DNA of 64,000 bases from Symsagittifera roscoffensis. Its lineage: Eukaryota; Xenacoelomorpha; Acoela; Convolutidae. A program made the translations under genes and the position numbers. The stretch is from the NCBI RefSeq assembly GCF_963678635.1, contig NC_087070.1, forward strand, positions 37,834,600 to 37,898,599, read 5' to 3'. Each line of letters begins with the position of its first letter. Positions within the stretch are counted from its first letter, which is position 1. The notes beneath the pieces are model-generated. The model made no database searches and had not been told where the DNA came from. It was given only the letters and a program-made list of their open reading frames with translations. Of this stretch, positions 1 through 11,429 are shown piece after piece.

Positions 1-136
1 TTTTCAACCACAAAACTACTGGTCGGAGTTCCAACGTCGTGCTTAGAACTAGTTTTATTTATAACTGGCGGCATTTTTGCTGCAGAGCATTGGAAATTTG
101 TTAGCATCTATAGCTGGTGGCTAGATAACATTTCAA

Positions 137-208
137 GAGACCGTGGCACTAATGCAAAAATGCGAGACTCCACATCTCGAGGTTGAAGGTTCGAATCCGG
201 CTTATCGA
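137..208 (+). pseudogene. decayed tRNA-Trp(CCA)-like sequence or tRNA-derived SINE head
   Basis: The anticodon arm is intact: stem CGAGA (163-167) pairs with TCTCG (175-179) around loop CTCCACA, which places anticodon CCA (Trp) at 170-172. A perfect B-box GGTTCGAATCC lies at 188-198, a TGGC A-box-like start at 144, and a run of nine T at 211-219 could end RNA polymerase III transcription. The acceptor stem barely pairs and the T stem has two mismatches, so a working tRNA is unlikely. A tRNA pseudogene or the head of a SINE fits better. Confidence 0.4.
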
Positions 209-219
209 AATTTTTTTTT

Positions 220-3200
220 ACAGATTTGGGGTTATTTCTCTTTTTTTCTTATTTCTTTTTAAAGAACTGCTTTAGTCATTTCAATACTAGGGTTTGCGAA
301 GCGCAGTTTTGCTTCTAATTACATTTTATGCTCAAGCTGCTATGTAACATGGAGTGTTACTTTATGAATCAACCAATCTTACTAGAATTGAACATAGGGA
401 TCAAACTATTAAACAATTCCATCTAATCATACTTTACAGAAAAAAAACTGAAACACTGAAACAATACTCTGAGTGTTATCATATATACAGTGCTATTGAT
501 AATTTTCACGAATTATTTCAAACCACAAATGAAATAGTAAGAACTGAAAATTTTGTGGCATTACTTGAAAACACAATTTTACACAATCATCTTGCCAAAT
601 TAAACAAAAAATGAACAGAAGCTAGGCAATTAAGTACAAAACTTCACAAAAAACTAAACGTTTATCAATCATGCGAGTTACAAAAAGTATATTCTTTGCC
701 TAATTCCAATATCAGATTGTTTTGAAAGAAATGATAATAACTACCTCATCCACTAAAAGTTATACAAAAATAGTTTTTTTGGCAATATACAGTTTTTTGG
801 GAAATTTGGAAAGAGGAAAAATAATTTAATGAATCTCAATTCAACAGATTTGTTGGTAGTTTTTATGGTAAAAATTCAAATCCATAGTTTTCTAAGTTTT
901 TTGTTCAAACTTCTACTGCTTGTCAACAGTGTAATAACTATCTCCTTCGTTTTTTTTGAATGTCGGCTTTTTGCCGCATGACTTTTCTACTTTTTTGAAA
1001 TTTTGTAAATTCAGAAAAATCCACTCAGAGACGTTTAAAAACAAACTATATGGTCTAATGACGTTTTCTCGGGCTTAAGACTGGCTTATAAAATATGCAA
1101 ATATGTATTTATTTTTCTAATTGCTAGCCTGAGAACATTTAGTGATATGATTAAAACCATGAATCAAATTTGTCGCCCAGATTCTCAGAATACTTTCTGG
1201 TAAACAATCAGTCATACAATTTGAAACAATGAAAAAATAGGCAACAGCATAATTGTCTTAATATTACTTTGTATAACAATGAAAACAAATAATGGCGTGC
1301 AATCGCAGCAAGGAAAATTACCCCCACTATTCTGGTGAAGTTTCTGGGAAATTTTATCTCGTTCTATTTGTGTTCAGACCTTTTTTATAATGAGATTAAA
1401 AAAATACCTATACTGATGAAAAAGGTTGGAACCGGATGAAAACCTTTAAATAGCAAAACATCCATTATCACTAATGAGCTTTTTGCGTTTTTGAAGATTC
1501 TGTTTATCGTAAACTGCATTATCTGAAAACTGTGACTAGCAACAATTTTAATCGGAACTTATCTAGAACTGTTGGACTGGGATTTTTTATCTCAGAAGTT
1601 TAATTAATCTCTAGAACATTTTATAAATTCAATAGATTAATCAAACAAGTGTCTTCTGTTTGCTTAATCAGTTTTTCAATCTATTTGCTGGTAAGATTCT
1701 TTCAAAAAGTCCAAGCAATTTTTTGATAATCGGTTGCTTAAGTTTAATGACAGCTGATATAAAAATTGTCTCAAGTGAAACTTAAAAAGTCGCTTTTGGT
1801 AAACTTTGGTGAGTTTTTCTATGAAATTTCTCAGATTTAGAAAAAAGCTGTCAAAACGTAACAAGTTAATACTTGCTGCTTAAATATAAAAGTTTAGCGT
1901 TTTTATATTCCGTTAGAAAAACAGGTTGATGAATGACAAGGGGACGGGTCTGATCGAGAGGGGGCTATTCTCATGCGCGAAGGACCGAAACCAAAATATG
2001 AATTAAATGAAGCAATATTTTGTTTCTTTCATAACGAAACTCTTGAAATATAAAATTCGGCGGTGGTCAGTGACAATTTGAAAAATTTGCATATTTTTGC
2101 CGTTTTTGCATTCGGCTTAGCTCATTGTCTGGATCGGAAACGTCTCCTTGTCATTCGCCAACAGGTTCAAGTAAATTAAACTATTTTAAAATTGAAAGAA
2201 GTGCTTTTGATATATTTTGTTCGCTGAGATTGCAGGACAAACCCCGTACGCAAAGGGAATTTTTAACTTTGAAGCTGCATTCCACCAGACAAGAGTATTT
2301 CATCTATGGTCTTAAGATGTTTGGTTATAATCAATTATCTTATTAGGGGTTTTGATCAAAATATTACAGACTTCTGCCACCTTGAATTGTGCTCACTTCA
2401 AAGCAGCAAAAAGGTTAGCAACTCAGAGGTTTCTTGGACAAATTAAGAAAAAAATTCTTTCGGGTTTATTTTTGAATCATCCTTGGCGAAAACTTATCAG
2501 TGAATCATCTCAAAGGCGAACCTCGATTTATTCTCAGAAATCTAAGCCGCTGCCCTGTAGAAAGTTGAAAACATTGGCTATTCAATTTTGAGAGGTTTTT
2601 CCTTGAAATAATTTTCTCTCGCGTAGTTTTTTCTGTCCAACAATGGAAGAATGTGATTTCAAATCGCTCGCAAAACATTTTTCAAAACCATCTTTTTTTG
2701 TTCCGACTTTCGAAGAGAACGACGGAATAATTCTGCTCAGGTTGGTCAGTTTCGACTTTTTATTTTGCCATTTATGACTGGAATTTTTAATTATCATCTG
2801 CTAGGTATTTATGCTCAAACTTGTAGAAATATTTTACATGTGATCATTTTTTGTAAAGTTACGGAAATAATTAATGCTCGATGTATTTCACGCTATTAAA
2901 GCGTAAGCGTCAAACTAAACTGTTCCAAACTGAATTAGACCAAGCAATTTGCTCTTATTAATGCCTTAGCGGACTCAAAACAAATCACCTTGTACTTTAC
3001 ATAGCGCGAGAAGAGGGTTTTATAAAATAGAAAATCCAAAATGTTACCGTGTATTAAATGCTTCACTTTTGATAAAATAAAATTTAAAAAAATTTCAAAC
3101 TAAAATTGTCAAAAAATTCGAGTTCAATAACTTGAGCGTTTAAACATTCACACAATCAAGAGTATCATATCTGTGTGTTTCAAGGAAAACTTTGCTGAGC

Positions 3201-3274
3201 ACGCGTTTTAACTCCCACTAGACTTTTACTTATGGTTTTTCAAAACATTTTTTTGCCAATTCACTTAAGACTTT
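220..3274. other. repeat-rich AT-rich flank left of the Polinton, no confident gene
   Basis: Only short open frames are present. One (+, 354-614, 86 codons) reads on in frame past its TGA for about 37 more codons and has an even, charged composition, so it could be a decayed coding exon or transposon fragment, but I recognise no family. The rest shows no splice-supported exon, RNA gene or structured repeat that I can defend. Confidence 0.4.
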
Positions 3275-3500
3275 AGTAGTATATGAGTGAGGTGATCAGG
3301 GGGGGTGCCTGGTGACCCCCATGTATTAAGATAGGCTATAGAGTATCCGGTCACCAGGCTATGTATTAGTATCCAGTCACCAGGCTATGTATTAAGATAG
3401 GGAATAGATTTCCTATGTATTAAGATAGGGAATAGGTTTACCATGTATTAAGATGGTAAGGTTTCAGATAGTAAGTTTCAGAAAAATTTTTCGCGCCCGA
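3275..3500. repeat. left terminal inverted repeat of the Polinton
   Basis: Matches the reverse complement of 20505-20714 almost base for base. Differences: a shorter G-run after GTGATCAGG, a few substitutions, and an extra ~26-30-bp unit around 3368-3396 (ATGTATTAGTATCCAGTCACC). The repeat is itself built from near-identical units of the form ATGTATTAAGATAGGGAATAG, so unequal exchange could explain the extra unit. Confidence 0.95.
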
Positions 3501-3772
3501 TCTTACCATTTTTTAAGATTCTCTACACCAATGCGATAGGTTTTAGATTTTTTCATTGTATTAAGATATGATTTTTATTTTTTTTTAAACCATTAGAGTT
3601 TAAATTGAAAGTGTCTGAAACTATGCTGAAACCTAACTGAAGCTTCAAAGAAGAAATAAAGTTTTTCAGAAAAAAATTAAATAACTGTAAATTGTGATAT
3701 TACAGCTGAAAAGTTGAATAACATATAAATCATTGAATGGTATGAAGTTTTACTACAGTTTATAGGTTAAAC

Positions 3773-6700
3773 TTACAAATACAATGGCTTAGTATGTATT
3801 CCATCATCAAGTACCTCCCTTTTTGGGTAAAAGGCTCTGAGTCCTTTTTTAGTTTGTTCATATGTTCCAACTAAATGGTTGGAGGTTTTGAATCCGCGAT
3901 TGGTCGACTTCAAATTTACAGCTTCGTCAAGAACTCGTCTGTATTTAGACATTGGTCTATCCCCAGTGTCTTCTAGCGTTCTTTTGTTGAGCCCTTTGCT
4001 GCTAAATTTGAATTTGTCGCTCTTACTATCATAGCAGCAATACGTCTTGCTGCACAGGCACAACATTTCAGTACAGCGACATTCTTCTTTGAATAATCCA
4101 GGTTCTCGTTTGTCATGTTTTTTGTGAACAGCGAAGCATGTACGTGGAAAAAAATTCTTATCTGCATCAGCTATAAAGTCATTTCTACATTCATTTCGAC
4201 GAATAAGTGTCCACTGAGCTTTCTTCTCTGGTAATATACAATCGTCCAGGTTATTTTCTGCTAATGCTAGATACAAAGAGTCCGTATCCATCTCCAACTC
4301 CTCGAATTTATTCTCATCGCAATACTTGTGGAAGAAGTTGTAGTATAACTCCAACATTCTAAGTTTGGCGTATTGAAGAATGAAAAAACCTACAATAATT
4401 GGTTCTCTATGTTTAATTGTTGACTTCAATAGTTCTACTTCTTATAAGTCCTTTATCACAACATTCAATCGCTTGAAAAACTTCTCATTTATTGCTTTGT
4501 GTGTCTTCTCATCGCCGAGATATTTGGTTATCGTGTGTCTGGATCTGTCCATAATTTGATAACCGTACGAACTGTTACCGAGAAGCTTCATCGTCTCAGC
4601 AACAACTCCAGAATGTGGATTCTCGACTCCTTCTCGTCGAGCATCAGCAACAGATTGAACAAATTTGTTGAAACATTTCCTAGGTGTGTACTCAACAAAT
4701 CGATAAATTTTTGTACATCGAAGTCCAAGACTTAGATAGAAGTTAAGAAGAGGTGTGATGATTGTACCATTTTCTAATTTAAAACTGGAAATCAACATTC
4801 GTTGTGGGTTTTTCAGCAAATCGTTTTCTTCGGCATAGTTTTTCATGTATTCTCCAATATCGTTTCGGGAGACGTCAATGTTTTTGAAAATTGGAGGAAA
4901 ATTTGAAAATGTAGGCTTCAACTCGCCAGGAACTATTAAATCGCATTGCACATAACCAAAAAGAGATCTGTTCTTTATTTTTTCAAGTAAAGAATCAGTA
5001 GACAGAGGTCTTTTGTAAGGAAAATTTGTCTTGACATGATTCTTGATTGACGAATCTGTTTTGAAATGCTTCCACCACTCACACTCCCACATTTCCTGAA
5101 TTTTGTAACCTCTTTCTTTTATGTACTCTCGTCTCAACTCATCCATTTCTCGCTTCTTATTTCCCCTTTCAATATCTTGTTCTGACAACGATGGACGGGT
5201 TTCTTGACATGAGCAGAAATGATAGTAGCAACCCATAGCTTCAAATACTGTTTTACAGTGATCACAGTAACCATCAACATGAAAACAGTCAATTTTTTTC
5301 TGCTTTCCGGTTGTGTAAAAACTCTGAATTTTACACTCTGGTCTCAATTCTTGATAAAAGGACATAACCATGTTCTCGAAATTTCTTGTTCTGTTATTTC
5401 TAGCTTTAAAACGATCAGTTTCAGAGTCATACTCCCATCTTGTGTAAAGTCCGGTTGGCATCTTTTGACACATTGAGAATGGATATAATTGGCTAGCGTC
5501 AATTCCAACAATTGTCTTACAAATATTTGACGAGTTACGAATATAAGTTTGATCGACAACAGCTTTTCGCGTAAAAACTATTGATGGACCACCAGTCATG
5601 TCTTCTCTAATTTTCTCACATAAATCTTTATCTCCTTCAAATTTGCAAGATTTGGAAGCGTGCATCCCAGTTTCAGCATGTCAATTCCCTTATCATGGTA
5701 AAACTCTATCATTTTTTGCATAGCTTCAAGAGTAGGAACAACATCTTTGTTGTTGTACCATCGTAAGAAGTCTTTGAAAGTAATCATGCTTTGTTGTTCC
5801 CAGATGTTTTTCAAATACGAGTAATTTTCAAAACCTGTTGGTGGAATTGATTGAATACGCAGGTTTTTCAGTGCACTTTGTTGATCAAGTCCTCCATTAA
5901 CCACTTTTTGGTAATCGTTGAAATCTTTCTCGAGAGGGTTGTGGTTTCTCAGTTTGCTGAAAAAGGTTTCATATGGAGGTAACTCCGTACAGTCAAGCTT
6001 GTCTGGACTGTCAAACCATTCGTAAGGGAAAAAACCTTTGGTCTCACTTGCTTTATAGGCTTTCAGAAACGAATCCAATGTTGTTGCCCCTCCAAGAAAT
6101 TTCATTATGTCCAAAAACTGAACATCTCCAAATTTGAATGATATGAAGTCATTTGCTTTTTTAATGACTGTTGGTTCGAGTTCTTTATCACATATAAGGT
6201 ATGGAATCAAATAAGATTTGATAAGTTTCAGATCGTATCTGTCGCTATTGAAACCAAACACCGGTAAGGTATTAACATAGCGCTCTAAATGCTGTTTCAA
6301 GTCGATCAACTGATTTTTTTGAATTCTCAAGAATTGTGTTGACATGTCATCTTCGTCGCCATCCTCAACACATTCATCTTCATAATCGAAGACTTCTAGT
6401 CTTTTAGTTACAGTTCTAGCATTAAGCTTATCAAAGATCTTTTTGACTCGATCATTGACAGTGTTTTTGATTTCTTGAAACTTGGTTCTCATTTGTAGTT
6501 TACTTTTTTCAGCCAGAATTTCCAAGCTGGAAACAAAAGCAATTATTAAAAGTTCTGGATTGGAGCATCTTGCACAAGAAAATTGGAGCATCTTGCAGAT
6601 TTGAAGATGTTGATACGAAAATAGGGACATGTTTTCCAATCCAAATAGTTGTTTCAGTTGCATTCAATTCTTCTGTGGGAACACAAATCGATTCGAAGTC

Positions 6701-8086
6701 AAAAACTGCAACATTGCTAAACAATTTCTGATCTTCAGTGTAGGGAATGTTGAAGCCATCCAATTTCTCGAATATTGTCTCCCGTAGTGTGTACGCATTT
6801 TTGGGATAAATATGTCGCACTCGATCTTTACAAGTTAGAAGATGTCGGTTGAAGTTGTCTGATCTGTTGAAGAAACAGTCACAACTAGGACATCGAAAAC
6901 ACTTGAAGAAGGAATCAATATCATTCGTGTGAATAATATGGTTGTTGAATCTTAGCAATTGCACCGTTTTTTCAAATTTTCCAATACTTCGCCTGGCTAA
7001 TTCTCCAACATATTCTCCTTCTTGAAAATCAAAATTGTAAATGAATGTGTTTCGTTCAACTATTCCCTCTACAACAGGTAAATCATCGATTGACACTCCA
7101 CGAAAATTCTTCGGATTGTATCCAGATTTTGATATAAACTCTGTAAACAGCTGAGATGTATGAGCATCGAGGTTACTTTGACCATGCAAATACATTGTTA
7201 ACGCACGGAAAAGACAAAGATGATCTTTGTATGGTTGTTTATCTTTGTCCGATAAAAGACAGTTTACTGAATGGTTTTTCAGTAAAGGTTCAGGCAACAC
7301 AGAGTCTGGACATCCCATTGGAATGTTTTTCAGAAGTGCAGCAAAAATAGTAACATTTGTGATCAACTTGAACCTCCACTTTGTGTTCTGACGTTCTTGG
7401 GTGCATTGCTCCACGATATCAAACTTTTCAAATTTTCCCTGGATTGTAAACAAATCCGCTTTCGTACACAGTAAAGGCGATTTTTCGAACAAAGTATTGT
7501 TTTCGTGTGCATAGTAATACCAATATTCTCCCGTTTCGACATTACGGAGAACAAATCCAAGAGCAATATTGATTTTTGCAGCGGAATCTAGCTTGTTGAA
7601 GACTTCTTCAAGCTTCTCGTTGATAATCTTGGTATCTAACTTTGACATTTGAAAGTTAAATACCTTATTCCTCCCATTCTCCATCTCAGTGTCCACCAAG
7701 AAATGCTGACAAGCACTCAAATACTCTTTGAGTTTCTCTCCATCTTCCCCTTCCTCCTCCACAATCTTGTTCAAGTCTGCCACCGTATCACTTGGTTTCC
7801 GTTGTTTCGCCCCATGTTCTTTTCTCCGATGTTGTTGGAGAGAGTAGTAACTCGGAAACTCCTGCTCACAAGACGAGCAAACCGTTGATTGCTTGGAAGT
7901 TGATGGAGCATGCTTTTTGGCCACGTGGTAATTCATTTCCTGTTGATTGTAAGCGAAATACATACATTCGGAACAAGAAATAACTCCTCGCACGCAATTT
8001 TTCCTATGTCGAGCTGCATGCGCTCTAACATACAAGTTTCCACAATCCCCACACTGCACTTTCTCGTTTCTATTCAGCAATGGCAT
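3773..8086 (-). pseudogene. pPolB: protein-primed family B DNA polymerase (pPolB), broken in three places
   Basis: Starts at the ATG ending at 8086. The N-terminus has C2H2-like zinc-finger pairs (CGDCGNLY, CSECMYFA, CSSCEQEF), then a stretch with LCLFRALTMYLHG that resembles an OTU-type cysteine-protease motif (inference), then the exonuclease: VAVFDFES (Exo I) and GFNSDRYDLKLI (Exo II). The palm has GIDASQLYPF (motif A), LLGNSSYGY (motif B) and MDTDSLYL (motif C). Together the parts give roughly the 1,400 residues expected for large Polinton polymerases. Three lesions: a frame change near 6560-6600 beside a 23-bp duplication, a second near 5640-5665, and an in-frame TAA at 4442-4444 between motifs B and C. 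It would copy the element from a protein primer; this copy cannot make one continuous enzyme. Confidence 0.95.
6559..6597. repeat. short direct duplication at the first polymerase frame break
   Basis: ATTGGAGCATCTTGCA occurs at 6559-6574 and again at 6582-6597, a 23-bp offset. It sits exactly where the polymerase frame is lost. Counting frames shows that 23 bp alone does not connect the two flanking frames, so at least one more indel must have occurred here. Confidence 0.8.
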
Positions 8087-8312
8087 CTAAAAATGGGAAA
8101 AATTTTAAGTCTCAATATAAAGGGAATGGAATTTGGTACATATCAAAGTGGGAGATTTAAAATATCCCAAAAAAAATATTAAATTTTTATACTTACTTTG
8201 AATTGTTAAAAATATTTGAAATTTATTTTAAGTAGTTATACAAAGTATAGAGCAGTTGCTTTTAACGTAAAGAAATTCAGAATGAAATAAGTTTTATTTA
8301 CTGTTCCTTGGG

Positions 8313-8385
8313 GAAAATCAACCAATCACAAATGAGTATTCTTTTAGTAACACTGTTTGTTGAAAATCAACCAATCAGAATCGAG
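8313..8385. promoter_or_regulatory. duplicated CCAAT-box unit between divergent genes
   Basis: GAAAATCAACCAATCA occurs at 8313-8328 and 8362-8377, followed by similar tails (CAAATGAG, GAATCGAG). It lies in the intergenic stretch between the polymerase (leftward, starting at 8086) and the gene starting at 8448 (rightward). CCAAT boxes bind NF-Y in animals; a shared bidirectional promoter is inferred. Confidence 0.5.
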
Positions 8386-8447
8386 CATTTCCTAAAAGTG
8401 AACTGTTTATTATTTAGGAAAAAAAAACCTTAATCATTATTTGAAAA

Positions 8448-9035
8448 ATGTCTATCAAAAAACATTTGAGCATCCTCGAGTTACTTTATAAGAAAAAAGA
8501 AAAAATTCCAATTGATTTTCTTATTGATGAAATAGATGTTGACTCTTACTTTTTTCATAATTTTTTGGACGTCTTTATTGTACAAAATAGAGTTATCCGA
8601 CTAAGTAAAGGTCTCTTCAGAGAAACTAACTCAATCAAAGAGTTTACTTTTGATTCACATATTACGTATCAAAGTTTTAAACTTACGGCTGAATTACACC
8701 TCACAAGGAAAGAAATTTTGTTTATTCTCGAGAATTTGAAATTGATCAAAAAGTCGTACGATAATATATCAAAAACTCTTTTTATCCCCTATCCAAAACC
8801 CAAATTTGTAAAAACACCTCAGCAAAGTTCTTTATTCCTTCATTTCTTTAAAGGTTTTCAAAGTTCAAAATCCTGCTTGATTCGGTTTGGAATCAGATTT
8901 CCAGAAGTTTGCTTTGAAAAATTCGTCAATTTTGAGTTATCCTCCCAAATTTACATAAAAATTAAAGAAATTGACTATCTACTTAAAAATCAGCAATTTC
9001 TCATTGATTACATACAAAAAATTCAATTAACTTGA
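8448..9035 (+). CDS. uncharacterised Polinton protein, 195 aa
   Basis: Intact open frame from ATG 8448 to TGA. The protein is rich in Lys, Ile and Phe with alternating helix-like stretches. The segment around residues 85-105 (LTRKEILFILENLKLI) could be a helix-turn-helix or other DNA-binding helix pair, which is only an impression. No signal peptide or convincing membrane segment. It lies first in the rightward block, head to head with the polymerase, a position that in many DNA elements holds early or regulatory genes. A TATTTAG acceptor-like site ends 30 bases before the ATG. Family not recognised. Confidence 0.65.
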   Translation: MSIKKHLSILELLYKKKEKIPIDFLIDEIDVDSYFFHNFLDVFIVQNRVIRLSKGLFRETNSIKEFTFDSHITYQSFKLTAELHLTRKEILFILENLKLIKKSYDNISKTLFIPYPKPKFVKTPQQSSLFLHFFKGFQSSKSCLIRFGIRFPEVCFEKFVNFELSSQIYIKIKEIDYLLKNQQFLIDYIQKIQLT

Positions 9036-9201
9036 TGAAAAAAGTTGCAGAGATGTTACTTTTATTAATTTTCTTTCGTTTGTTACTTATATCAGCAATA
9101 TTTCTTATTTTTACTGCAAACAACTTTTGGTCATTAATTTTTGCAATTGCTTTTGTGTATATTTTTTCTTATTTGGAAGATTTAAGTACTTAAAAGGGTC
9201 T

Positions 9202-9386
9202 TCTGATTGGATACGACAACTAGAATAAAAAGGATCATTTTTGTGATTGAAACGACAATACCCAAAATGGAGCTTTGTTTCCGATTGGACACGACTTTTA
9301 TTCAAGAATCCCATAAAAGGAAGCTGAAATCTGATTAGACACGACTACAATCCAAATAAGGAAAATCAATTCTGATTGGTTAAAAC
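9202..9386. promoter_or_regulatory. cluster of GATTGGACACGAC-type repeats
   Basis: Four units of the form GATTRGAYACGAC occur near 9204, 9243 (variant GATTGAAACGAC), 9282 and 9332, with another GATTGG near 9373. GATTGG is the reverse complement of CCAATC, so this is a CCAAT-type array about 130-310 bp upstream of the gene at 9516. Spacing is 39, 39 and about 50 bp. A promoter role is inferred from position and motif. Confidence 0.5.
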
Positions 9387-9515
9387 CACACATTTTAGTT
9401 GAAGGTAGCCCTAACTCCTAACTAAAAATCATTTTATTTTCAACTTAACTACCGTCAACTACCTCTCTCTCAACTCTTTCTTATTTTTACTCCTGTACTC
9501 AATTTATTGCTCAAA

Positions 9516-10010
9516 ATGATCTTCTCAGTACAAAACAGCAACCTCATGTACTCTGTAGAATTTTCACCTGATCTAGTACAAATTCAAGTGCGAGAAACAG
9601 TCTCTGGAGTTTTTCTGGCACGAATGGATAAACCAATCCAAGTCTGGCACATGGTGGAAGTGATGCGAAGGGATTTCAACGAACATCATATGATGCAAGT
9701 TCCCATCACAAAGAACCAACTTGGAACAATGCAAATGATGGGGGAAGTTTCTGATCATGTGGGAATGAGTTATCCCGAGATTCCGGACTCAAGATTTGTG
9801 GCTCAACCAGTCGACGACTTCCTCTTTCCTTGAGAGGAGGAAGGATCAGTCGAAAACCCCATCACAATAGATGAAGATGAGGGATTCTCAGAAGCAATGA
9901 CTCCTCAAAACACTCCTCCACAACAACCACCAGCAATGGAACCTCGTCCAGCTCTGCGTTCTATAGAGAACCTCCAGAACTCTTCTGCTGCTCGACAGCT
10001 CTTTGATTAA
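9516..10010 (+). pseudogene. uncharacterised Polinton protein with one in-frame TGA, ~164 codons
   Basis: ATG 9516 opens a frame to TGA 9831-9833, then the same frame continues without interruption to TAA 10008-10010. The first part has alternating beta-like segments (VRETVSGVFLARMD). The second part is acidic then proline- and glutamine-rich (TIDEDEGF, TPQNTPPQQPPAMEP). Composition and frame continue smoothly across the TGA, so a single nonsense mutation is likelier than two genes. AATAAA follows at 10022-10027. It may match one of the unnamed conserved Polinton genes (PX class), which I cannot confirm. Confidence 0.6.
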
Positions 10011-10021
10011 ATGTTTTTGTA

Positions 10022-10027
10022 AATAAA
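10022..10027 (+). promoter_or_regulatory. AATAAA polyadenylation signal
   Basis: AATAAA lies 12 bases after the TAA of the gene at 9516-10010, in the correct orientation and followed by a GT-rich stretch, the usual layout of an animal poly(A) site. Confidence 0.55.
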
Positions 10028-10254
10028 GGTTGTTTGGTTTTGACTTCGTTTTCTGTAATTAATTTCTTCAATTTCAATTTAATTATGAGAATAGATGAGA
10101 GGTTCAAGGTAAACCATTGAAAAACAATTAGAACTTAGTTAAGTGCTCCGAACTCGCACACATGTTAAAAAATTTGATTATTTGTTGCACAAAAATTCGG
10201 AAAAACACTAGAAAAACTGTACACAATTAAAAAGTTACCGAATCAATATTGCAT

Positions 10255-10640
10255 CTTGTACACACTTTTAGCCTTTTGTAGAAAAAATTGAAACACTTTT
10301 CGCATTTTGTCGAAAAAACGTAAAAAACTTTTCGCCTTTTGTCGAAAAAATTGAAACACTTTTCGCATTTTATCGAAAAAAGTAAAACACTTTCGCATTT
10401 TGTCGAAAAAATTGAAACACTTTTCGCATTTTATCGAAAAAAGTAAAACACTTTTCGCATTTTGTCGAAAAAATTGAAACATTTTTCGCATTTGTAGTGA
10501 AAAAGTGAAACACTTTTCGCATCTTGTTAAAAAAAGTAAAACACTTTTCGCATCTTCTCAAAAAAAAGTTGAAACACTTTTCGCATTATGTCAAACTAAT
10601 TGAAACACTTTTTACAACTTGTTAAAAAAATTGAAATGTT
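10255..10640. repeat. ~32-35-bp minisatellite inside the Polinton
   Basis: About eleven imperfect units of the form CTTTTCGCATTTTGTCGAAAAAATTGAAACA follow one another, decaying at the right edge. The repeat creates long artificial minus-strand open frames that recode FFRQNAKS-like units; these are not taken as genes. It sits between a rightward gene ending at 10010 and a leftward gene ending at 10790. Confidence 0.9.
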
Positions 10641-10789
10641 TTTTTTTTGCAAATTTTTGAAAATCAAAAAAAATATAACATCTTTCTCACATGTTTGAAA
10701 ATTTTTTTGCAAATGTTTTTGACAACGGTGTATTTTTTTCGGTAATTAATGGTTGCTTTGTAAACATATGAGAGAAAATAGATGGAATA

Positions 10790-11388
10790 TCAGAAGTTTT
10801 TTAATGAAAAATTGACATGATCACTATTTACAAATCCATAACCATCAATAAAACAGTCAATTATTTTTAACAAATCATGTTCATATTTCGAGTTTTGTAC
10901 TTTACGAACTCTTTCAAGAAAAGCTGAACCAATAGTTTGTGTGGAAGCTAGTTTCTGGTTAGAACATAAATAGTGACGTTTGAATTTTTTGCGTAACAGT
11001 CTTTTCTTTGCAACACTTGGCATTTTTTCTGCTCCTTTCCATTTCAAATTGTGATGAACAGCGCGGTCAAGTTGATTGAAAACTTCGCCAGTTGATGAAA
11101 TAACATTCGAATAAAATCTGTATTTGTACAGAGTGTAAAGACAATCGATAATTTGGTATGTGAAATGAAAATTACCCAATCGTTGCAAAATTTGATCGAA
11201 AGATGAACCAATCAGAAGTATGTGGAACTTACAATTTTCCAAAGAACAGTAAGAATTGTGGGTAAGACACAAAACTTATTGGTTACTATATACTTTTCGT
11301 AAAAATCACTGGAAACGGAAACAAATAGCGATTTTTGACAATACTCTGAATAAAAGCTGGGAAGAGCTTGACACATAGCTGCAGCCAT
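10790..11388 (-). pseudogene. uncharacterised Polinton protein on the minus strand, two frames
   Basis: ATG at 11386-11388 opens an N-terminal part (MAAAMCQALPSFYSEY). From about 11250 the coding-like signal moves to another frame that runs to TGA 10790-10792. The second part has a basic block (KKRLLRKKFKRHY) and a well-mixed C-terminus (FLERVRKVQNSKYEHD). The frame change could be an indel or an intron: AAAATT/GTAAGT near 11240 looks like a donor. A minus-strand TATATAAA lies about 35 bases upstream of the ATG. Family not recognised; a nucleic-acid-binding role is suggested only by the basic block. Confidence 0.5.
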
Positions 11389-11421
11389 CTGAAACAATGA
11401 TTTTTGCTGAGAATTGTGGAT

Positions 11422-11429
11422 TTATATAG
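11422..11429 (-). promoter_or_regulatory. TATA box for the leftward gene starting at 11388
   Basis: On the minus strand the sequence reads CCTATATAAATCC, a canonical TATA box, 35-40 bases before the ATG at 11388. It lies in the divergent gap shared with the rightward gene at 11603. Confidence 0.45.

Noticed and set aside
137-208. Functional tRNA-Trp
   Set aside because: The acceptor stem does not pair and the T stem has two mismatches.
5219-5476. Plus-strand open frames across the polymerase (4499-4735, 5219-5476, 7649-8182)
   Set aside because: They lie antisense to recognisable polymerase motifs and have no motifs of their own; they are shadows of the minus-strand gene.
9111-9314. Minus-strand 67-codon open frame
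   Set aside because: It covers the GATTGGACACGAC array, and its codon pattern follows the repeat; no motif or start context supports a gene.
10255-10640. CRISPR-like array
   Set aside because: Units are head to tail with no unique spacers and the window is from an animal genome; it is a minisatellite. The same applies to 21340-22520.
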